From positions 1-63,244 of the IMG/VR virus record IMGVR_UViG_3300021961_009334: 63,244 bases of DNA; one strand, written 5' to 3'. Source of the DNA: a virus. The notes below the pieces were generated by a model that saw nothing but the letters and a program-made list of their open reading frames with translations, ran no database searches and was not told the DNA's origin. Made by a program: the position numbers and the translations under genes. This document shows positions 58,321 to 63,244 of the stretch, piece after piece (the stretch's first letter is position 1; the number at the start of each line of letters is the position of its first letter).

Positions 58321-58348
58321 ATTATATACTCAAACATTAAATTGTCAA
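58321..58348 (-). promoter_or_regulatory. leaderless sigma70-type promoter
   Basis: TTGACA (58343-58348), 16 bases, TATAAT (58321-58326), 6 bases, ATG at 58314. Both hexamers are perfect. The region also lies before the divergent plus-strand operon. Confidence 0.85.
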
Positions 58349-58373
58349 CACTGCTATTTGTTAAGTATAGCAC

Positions 58374-59339
58374 ATGAAAAAAGACATTTTTATATGGTCT
58401 GAAATACATAAAAATTTAGAAAAATTTTGTTTAAATCCAACAGCAGAAGTATTAAACATATTTGCTTGTGAAGAATGGGAAGTGCATCCGTACTGGCAAA
58501 ATTATTCATATTTTGAAACACTTGATCAATATAGTCAAAACAATCAATTAAACATGATATTTGGCTGTTTCGATACAGATGAGCATCGTAAAAAAATTGT
58601 CAAACCTACAGGATCTAATTTATATTATTGGGAAACTCACTGGATTACACATACCTATCAGTCTTTACTAAAAGTAGATTATCCTCAGCCAAATAATATT
58701 ACTAAAACATTTTTATCGTTAAATCATCAACCTCATGTTCACAGATGCTTATTATTAGATTATATTAGTAAAAATGATTTATTTGACGATGGAGATATCA
58801 GTTGGCATTTTCCTAATGTTGATTATAAATGGTTGTACTGGAAACCAAAAAAGTTAATCCTTGACGAGCAGTACAGCAAACAACTTAATTCATACAATAC
58901 ATTACCCGAAGGATTTAGCACAACTTTTATGAGCATTGTTGCAGAATCGAATATAGGAGTGCATTTTGTGACAGAAAAAACTTGGATGAATATATTTTTC
59001 AAAAGGCCTTTTTTAATTTTTGGACCTGCAGGCATCAATAATATTATCACAAAGTTAGGATTTGTTTTGTATGATGAAATTTTTGATTATGCATTTGATC
59101 AGGTTACAGATGATCAGACAAGATGTGATATGATGTTAGAAAACATACACAGGATAAAAAATGATAATTTTGAAAACTTAAGAAATAAAATAAAAAATAA
59201 ATTAGAACATAATTTTTCTCTAGCAAATAAACTAGCATTGGATCAATCCATGTGGCCAAAACCGGTTACAGATTTATATCAAAGGTACCAAAATGATAAT
59301 AGCATTGATCAAGCCTATAGGAGATGGTTAGAATTATAA
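58374..59339 (+). CDS. glycosyltransferase-like protein
   Basis: A 321-residue protein. The conserved segment FMSIVAESNIGVHFVTEKTW, followed by FFKRPFLIFGPAGI, matches the C-terminal nucleotide-sugar-binding motif of a phage glycosyltransferase type related to exostosin/GT10 folds (E-K-T-x(n)-K-P-F-x-x-F-G). It leads the plus-strand operon with the methyltransferase-like and SGNH genes. Substrate unknown. Confidence 0.6.
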   Translation: MKKDIFIWSEIHKNLEKFCLNPTAEVLNIFACEEWEVHPYWQNYSYFETLDQYSQNNQLNMIFGCFDTDEHRKKIVKPTGSNLYYWETHWITHTYQSLLKVDYPQPNNITKTFLSLNHQPHVHRCLLLDYISKNDLFDDGDISWHFPNVDYKWLYWKPKKLILDEQYSKQLNSYNTLPEGFSTTFMSIVAESNIGVHFVTEKTWMNIFFKRPFLIFGPAGINNIITKLGFVLYDEIFDYAFDQVTDDQTRCDMMLENIHRIKNDNFENLRNKIKNKLEHNFSLANKLALDQSMWPKPVTDLYQRYQNDNSIDQAYRRWLEL

Positions 59340-59938
59340 TGGGTGCTTGTGCATTTGATATAATTGTAGATTATGTAGATGTAATATCTTCAGGATCTGT
59401 GATTGAAATTGGTGCAACCAGAGGAGAAGGCAGTACATATTTTTTTATGGGGTTTTTGCATAACAGTAAAAAACATAACTTTATTACTATAGATATCAAT
59501 CCTGAAACCACCAGGCACTTAGAAAAATATAAAAGGATGGGCAATATCGATGTGTTAACAGGCGATGGATGTGCGATGTTAGATAAGATATCTCAACCTA
59601 TTGCTTTTGCTTACTTGGATAATTTTGATTTAATTCGTCCGGGTACTGAAAATTCAATACCTATTATAGAACAAATTGAAAAATACAAAAAAGATTTTAA
59701 TTTAGAAATGCACAATGATAATTGTTATAAAGCTCATTTAGAACAAACTAAAAAAATTGTGGAAAAATGTGCAGAAAAATGCATTATACAATTTGATGAT
59801 ACTCATTTTGATCAAAAATGGATTGGAAAAGGAGCAACAGCAGTGCCATGGTTACTTGGACAAGGATGGCATGTTTTACCTCAACATTTTGATCCGTGGA
59901 CCAGCGACGATTATGTGGCGTTGAGTAATTTTACATGA
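59339..59938 (+). CDS. class I SAM-dependent methyltransferase-like protein
   Basis: A 199-residue protein from ATG 59339, overlapping the previous TAA. SVIEIGATRGEGSTYFFM is a motif I glycine loop, followed by FITIDINPET as the acidic ribose-binding end. The remainder resembles MTase_24/cephalosporin-hydroxylase-like sugar methyltransferases. It is coupled to the glycosyltransferase-like gene. Confidence 0.6.
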   Translation: MGACAFDIIVDYVDVISSGSVIEIGATRGEGSTYFFMGFLHNSKKHNFITIDINPETTRHLEKYKRMGNIDVLTGDGCAMLDKISQPIAFAYLDNFDLIRPGTENSIPIIEQIEKYKKDFNLEMHNDNCYKAHLEQTKKIVEKCAEKCIIQFDDTHFDQKWIGKGATAVPWLLGQGWHVLPQHFDPWTSDDYVALSNFT

Positions 59939-60450
59939 GAATAACAATATTCGGTGACTCGTTTGCAGTGGATAAAAAGGGGTGGATAAGTTTTTTAAAA
60001 TACCCTAGTGATGTTTATTCTAATAGAGGATCGTCACAGTATAGGATTTATAAAAATTTTATAAAACACTATGATGAATCTATGATTAATATTATTGTTT
60101 GTACCCATTACAGTAGAGTATATGTAAAAGATTCTGTTATAACAAAACTACGACAATTGATTACACACAAAAAAAGCGATTGGGTTTGGACCCATGGGAT
60201 AGCATCTAAAGATCCAATAATAAAAAATATAAAATCAATTTATGATGATGAATACCAAAAAGATATTTTTAAACTCATGTATAATCATATTAAATCTTTT
60301 AAAAACACATATACACTCAGTGCTTGGAATGACTGTGTACAACCTGATTTTTGTTTTGCAGATATATGGAAAAAACATCAAGGAACGATTAATCATTTGA
60401 CTATGGATGGAAATAAAATACTTGCGGAAAAAATAAATGAACTTTTCTAA
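59935..60450 (+). CDS. SGNH-like protein 5
   Basis: A 171-residue protein: ITIFGDSFAV is block I (Ser8), SNRGSSQYRIYKNF fits block II, and INHLTMDGNKILAEKI has a C-terminal His in the block V position. The loop TIIVCTHYSR-like region fits block III. It overlaps both neighbours in the plus-strand operon. Short for an SGNH enzyme, but the motifs are in order. Confidence 0.6.
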   Translation: MRITIFGDSFAVDKKGWISFLKYPSDVYSNRGSSQYRIYKNFIKHYDESMINIIVCTHYSRVYVKDSVITKLRQLITHKKSDWVWTHGIASKDPIIKNIKSIYDDEYQKDIFKLMYNHIKSFKNTYTLSAWNDCVQPDFCFADIWKKHQGTINHLTMDGNKILAEKINELF

Positions 60451-61153
60451 TCTTTACGTTAATGGTGCTTCACACACCAAATTTGGAGATCACAAACTAT
60501 GGCCAGAACATCTTGCGGAACATTACAATATCAATTTAGAAAACCAAGCACATCAAGGAAAAACAGTTGAATCTATTCTCACACAAACAATCAATGACTT
60601 AGATAAACATACTCCTCAAGAAACTTTGGTTGTATTGCATCTTCCTACGACAACAGTGAGACAGTGTTGGTATCGAATTGACGATAAACAAATTTCAGAA
60701 GTTCCAGTAACCATTTGGCAAATGCCTGAACCACAAAAAATATGGAAGATTTATTACACACAAATCACAAACGATTTTGACATGTATGCGAAGTGGTTAT
60801 TACAGATTTTGAACATTCAAAACTTTTTAAAAGTAAACAATTTTTTTTACCATATCATTTTTGATAACACAGAGTTTTATCATGATGGTAAAACTAGAAC
60901 ATATCTAGAAGAAGTTGATTTAGATATACAAAAGGTCGAATACAGAGATGATCCTGTTTTTAATAAATTTAAAAATATAAGGCACAAACACATAGAAAAT
61001 GCAAATATTACTAGCGGAATAACCAAGTGGTTTGAAAAAAATTGTGAAAAAGATTGGTGTTTAGATGGAGTGCATTGGAACAGTCAAGCACACCAAAAAT
61101 TTGTACAAGAACTATTAGTTAAAAATATTAATCGTTGTCTTTGTTTAGATTAG
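60437..61153 (+). CDS. SGNH-like protein 6
   Basis: A 238-residue protein. VNGASHTKF is a block I variant (G-A-S), NQAHQGKTVESIL fits block II, and WCLDGVHWNSQAH is the block V DxxH-type end, closely parallel to SGNH protein 2. It overlaps the previous gene by 14 bases and the convergent gene by 26. Probably acts on the same type of substrate as the neighbouring glycosyltransferase-like gene. Confidence 0.65.
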   Translation: MNFSNLYVNGASHTKFGDHKLWPEHLAEHYNINLENQAHQGKTVESILTQTINDLDKHTPQETLVVLHLPTTTVRQCWYRIDDKQISEVPVTIWQMPEPQKIWKIYYTQITNDFDMYAKWLLQILNIQNFLKVNNFFYHIIFDNTEFYHDGKTRTYLEEVDLDIQKVEYRDDPVFNKFKNIRHKHIENANITSGITKWFEKNCEKDWCLDGVHWNSQAHQKFVQELLVKNINRCLCLD

Positions 61154-61436
61154 ATAGATATCCGTTATCGTTGTAAAGATTAGAGATATCTATGCTTTGT
61201 TCCCAATTCAATTGATTCTGATCTACACCGTTCATTTTACCAAAAAATACATGCAGTGATTTTATTACTTCTCCTAGTTCACGTGAATCAATGATAGGCT
61301 CTATATCACACCCTGCCTCATGAGCATATTCCAGCAGTAATTCCACAGCATCAAATACCTGCATGTCAGACGCTGTAAATTCTTGATTGGGTTTTCGGTA
61401 GTGTTCTCTATTGAATGGTATTATTTTTGCTGTCAT
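61128..61436 (-). CDS. hypothetical protein
   Basis: A 102-residue acidic, helical protein from ATG 61434-61436 (TAKIIPFNREHYRK); the longer upstream frame overlaps the membrane gene. No motif recognised. It overlaps the end of SGNH gene 6 on the other strand. Confidence 0.55.
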   Translation of the reverse strand: MTAKIIPFNREHYRKPNQEFTASDMQVFDAVELLLEYAHEAGCDIEPIIDSRELGEVIKSLHVFFGKMNGVDQNQLNWEQSIDISNLYNDNGYLSNLNKDND

Positions 61437-61684
61437 GATGGATTGTTGATTATACCTCTGATAGAATGAATCCAACGCCAAGTGGCCAAGGCCATTATCG
61501 CCCATGCTCCGGTCATAAATCCTATGGAAAAAAAGAAAGGTTGAGCCCAAACAGAAACCCACATGCCGAATCGCCTTTCGCGATTGGTTTTGCCTGAAAC
61601 AAAATATATAGAAGTGACACTTCCTACCAGAGCAATGCCATTTAATATGTGGAACCAGTAATTATTGAAGTCTGCCAAAACCAT
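61433..61684 (-). CDS. small membrane protein
   Basis: An 83-residue protein from ATG 61682-61684 with about three hydrophobic segments (HILNGIALVGSVTSIYFV, WVSVWAQPFFFSIGFMTGAW). No named family. Overlaps the PP-loop gene by 23 bases and the next gene by four. Confidence 0.55.
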   Translation of the reverse strand: MVLADFNNYWFHILNGIALVGSVTSIYFVSGKTNRERRFGMWVSVWAQPFFFSIGFMTGAWAIMALATWRWIHSIRGIINNPS

Positions 61685-62384
61685 ATTCTCTTTCTCCACA
61701 CCACCAACATTTACCACAATGTTTGGAAAAATAGTTAGTTTCTGCTTCACAACTCCTAGTCATGGGAAATAATGTGTCTATTAAGTTATAATGTTCGTAT
61801 AATTCTGCTATAGCTTTTTTATCAACATTTGAAAAAGGTGCAAAACCATTTATCGTAATGTTTGAATTAGGAATTGGTTTATTTAGATTTTGGAAAATCA
61901 CTGCATCTTGTAATGGATATGAGTCAAATTCTGAATATTCATTGTCAGTTAAATCTCTTTCAGTATCTCTGTATTTCCATGTCCTTGTTAAAATTTTATT
62001 TTCTTCATAATTTATAGGATTAGCAGTGACTCCAATAAAATGAGCATCCAGATTAAATTTTTGATATGTTTGATATAAAGTTAACTCTTGTTCATCGACT
62101 AGAGCATCTTCACTTGATGCCATTTTGTTGGTATGAGAGGCAAATTTAATATCAAATGTGTTTTCTAACCAATCAATCACAGACTTTGCAAAATTAACTT
62201 GATAAGGTTTAAGAGGATTATCAAGAGTAATTGCATGAAAATTAACTTTGTTCTTAAGATGTTTACACAGTATAAAAGCTAAGAGAGAACTGTCTGCTCC
62301 TCCACTCATCTTGAGTCCTATGTTTTGAAATGATGAATCTATCGGAATTTTGATTTGCTTTTGTTCGGTAATTAATTCAATCAT
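61662..62384 (-). CDS. PP-loop ATPase, QueC-like
   Basis: A 240-residue protein. MSGGADSSLLA is the PP-loop (SGGxDS), and the C-terminus CEAETN, then CGKCWWCGEREYGF, is a zinc-binding cysteine set like QueC. QueC makes 7-cyano-7-deazaguanine for queuosine or DNA modification. Phage PP-loop proteins with this tail can have other uses, so QueC is likely but not certain. It lies downstream of the IF-1 gene. Confidence 0.65.
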   Translation of the reverse strand: MIELITEQKQIKIPIDSSFQNIGLKMSGGADSSLLAFILCKHLKNKVNFHAITLDNPLKPYQVNFAKSVIDWLENTFDIKFASHTNKMASSEDALVDEQELTLYQTYQKFNLDAHFIGVTANPINYEENKILTRTWKYRDTERDLTDNEYSEFDSYPLQDAVIFQNLNKPIPNSNITINGFAPFSNVDKKAIAELYEHYNLIDTLFPMTRSCEAETNYFSKHCGKCWWCGEREYGFGRLQ

Positions 62385-62385
62385 T

Positions 62386-62613
62386 TTAGAACTTTTTCTT
62401 ACCTCTAAATGTTATTCTGCCTTTGGTTAAATCATATGGAGTCATTTCTACAGTGACTGAATCACCTACCAACATTCTAATTTTATGTTTCTTTAATTTG
62501 CCGGCTGTGTAGCACAGCACCTTGTGTCCATTTTCTAGTTCTACCATACATCTTGATTCAGGCAGTAAATCAGTTACCACACCTTGAAATTCTAATACGT
62601 CCTGTTTGGTCAA
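62386..62613 (-). CDS. infA: translation initiation factor IF-1
   Basis: A 75-residue S1/OB protein: FQGVVTDLLPESRCMVELENG, KHKIRMLVGDSVTVEM and SPYDLTKGRI-type YDLTKGRITFRGK ending match bacterial IF-1 in order and length. IF-1 binds the ribosomal A site and directs initiation. A phage copy could bias initiation toward phage, perhaps leaderless, mRNAs. It is within one base of the PP-loop gene. Confidence 0.93.
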   Translation of the reverse strand: MTKQDVLEFQGVVTDLLPESRCMVELENGHKVLCYTAGKLKKHKIRMLVGDSVTVEMTPYDLTKGRITFRGKKKF

Positions 62614-62759
62614 TTCATCTCCTTGTCATGTTGTTTGATCACTTGTTCGATGTCTCTTTGGTTAAACAAAAAGCCACTGGAACTCAATCTTGGTCTTTCT
62701 CTTTTTATTGTACAGTCTGTTTGGATTTGAATCAATCGCTCAAATATTTTGCCAGCCAT
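62610..62759 (-). CDS. small hypothetical protein upstream of IF-1
   Basis: About 49 residues (AGKIFERLIQIQTDC start from ATG 62757-62759; a longer start at 62792 is possible). Basic, helical, no recognised family. Ends four bases into the IF-1 gene start. Confidence 0.4.
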   Translation of the reverse strand: MAGKIFERLIQIQTDCTIKRERPRLSSSGFLFNQRDIEQVIKQHDKEMN

Positions 62760-62775
62760 TGTTTCTGCGTAGCCA

Positions 62776-63093
62776 TTACCAGATGTCTTCATACTTGCCT
62801 GCGATTTCTTCATACTTTAGTGTTTTTGTGCCACGAGTAAAAAATTCAGGGCGAACTTCTGCCACCTTAAATGTGCCCACTGTGATGAAAACAGCCGCCA
62901 CCACAATTATGTGTGCTATGGCTGTGTAACCAAACACAGTCCAACTGCCCACCCATATTGAAAACACAATGCACCACATCCAACACAACACCTGCGTGAC
63001 AAAATGTCTGGTGTTAAAGTCTTGTATGTGTCTCAGTGGGTTTTTGTTCCAATCCATCACAGATGTATAGGCATCATATATCCATTGTCTCAT
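62776..63093 (-). CDS. conserved membrane protein
   Basis: A 105-residue protein with an N-terminal amphipathic region (DAYTSVMDWNKNPLRHI) and two membrane segments (VLCWMWCIVFSIWVG, AIAHIIVVAAVFITVG). I recognise the pattern from T4-like marine phages. Its ATG overlaps the ligase-like stop (ATGA). Role unknown; possibly DNA or membrane linkage. Confidence 0.6.
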   Translation of the reverse strand: MRQWIYDAYTSVMDWNKNPLRHIQDFNTRHFVTQVLCWMWCIVFSIWVGSWTVFGYTAIAHIIVVAAVFITVGTFKVAEVRPEFFTRGTKTLKYEEIAGKYEDIW

Positions 63094-63244
63094 ATTTTTT
63101 CTCCTATCTCAAATCCTCTGAATGACTTAAATCTTGGAAACCTTAGCGAGTATGTGCCGTCTTGATTTTGGGTGATAGCATCTGCTCTGACTTCTACCAT
63201 TTGCCCAATAACCTTGTCACGATCAGTCCAAAAACTATCACGAT
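63090..63244 (-). CDS. DNA ligase-like protein, C-terminal part
   Basis: The frame enters at the right edge and ends at TGA 63090-63092, giving 50 residues. VIGQMVEVRADAIT and SLRFPRFKSFRG match the C-terminal OB-fold region of ATP-dependent DNA ligases. The catalytic Lys domain is outside the window, so the assignment is tentative. Confidence 0.55.
   Translation of the reverse strand, partial: RDSFWTDRDKVIGQMVEVRADAITQNQDGTYSLRFPRFKSFRGFEIGEKI

Noticed and set aside
58342-58371. Plus-strand promoter TTGTCA-18-TATAGC before the gene at 58374
   Set aside because: The -35 overlaps the minus-strand TTGACA by palindromy and the -10 is poor and too close to the ATG, so I do not call it.
1-63244. 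Bacterial chromosome or prophage origin for the contig
   Set aside because: Continuous phage core, fibre, lysis and late-promoter content with no integrase, ribosomal genes or attachment sites argues for a lytic phage; host-type genes are interspersed singly.

Overview
The window is a compact, AT-rich stretch of a lytic T4-like myovirus genome. It is almost certainly a marine phage of the kind that infects Pelagibacter or another low-GC alphaproteobacterium; the host is an inference, not read from the sequence. Support for a phage: the T4-type replication genes (N-terminal part of a gp43-like DNA polymerase, a gp44-like clamp loader, DsbA-like protein, PhoH, a DNA-ligase-like C-terminus), a GroES-type co-chaperonin, a GH108 endolysin with an overlapping spanin pair, many fibre/virion proteins, T4-type late promoters (ATAAATA core) and overlapping ATGA/TAATG gene junctions. 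I see no integrase, tRNA, CRISPR array or rRNA.

Layout. 1-1046: gp43 polymerase, a small membrane protein and a DsbA-like protein. 1082-11130 (minus strand): small basic virion or internal head proteins, many with a T4-like capsid-targeting N-terminus, interleaved with a nitroreductase, an acyl carrier protein, two SGNH proteins and a radical SAM enzyme. 11227-17259 (plus strand): a five-gene fibre/virion operon ending in a clear terminator. 17308-20275: more targeted-head candidates, including a HAD phosphatase and a nucleotidyltransferase/ParB-like fusion. 20269-23271: a 1000-residue subtilisin-like lipoprotein resembling an autotransporter. 23320-29883: cupin, virion protein, a ClpA/peptide deformylase/DnaJ operon, radical SAM enzyme 2 and small membrane proteins. 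29891-31896: sulfotransferase-like protein and lysis genes. 31898-38984: radical SAM enzyme 3, PhoH, clamp loader, GroES, a DnaE-like fragment and small conserved genes. 38988-50260: fibre proteins interrupted by three consecutive radical SAM genes. 50273-53203: an Fe-S cluster delivery and superoxide dismutase operon. 53258-58314: UV endonuclease, carbamoyltransferase, QueD, lipoproteins. 58374-61153 (plus): glycosyltransferase-like, methyltransferase-like and two SGNH genes. 61128-63244: QueC-like PP-loop protein, IF-1, membrane proteins and the ligase-like end.

The most striking themes are four. (1) Six radical SAM enzymes sit in the same window as a phage operon for Fe-S delivery (IscA-like, SufT-like, Nfu-like) plus an Fe-type SOD, as if the phage brings its own support for oxygen-sensitive enzymes. 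(2) About a dozen proteins carry an N-terminal M-K/R-L-x-E-L/I/F motif followed by an L/I-x-E site, matching T4 capsid-targeting and prohead-protease signals; some are enzymes and may be packaged and injected. (3) At least five genes share TTGAC(A/G), 16 bases, a TANAAT-like box, 6 bases, ATG, which predicts leaderless early transcripts. Late promoters likewise often lie 5 bases before the ATG, and several contain the stop codon of the preceding gene. (4) The phage supplies a set of host-takeover factors: DnaJ, ClpA, peptide deformylase, GroES, IF-1 and a surface protease.
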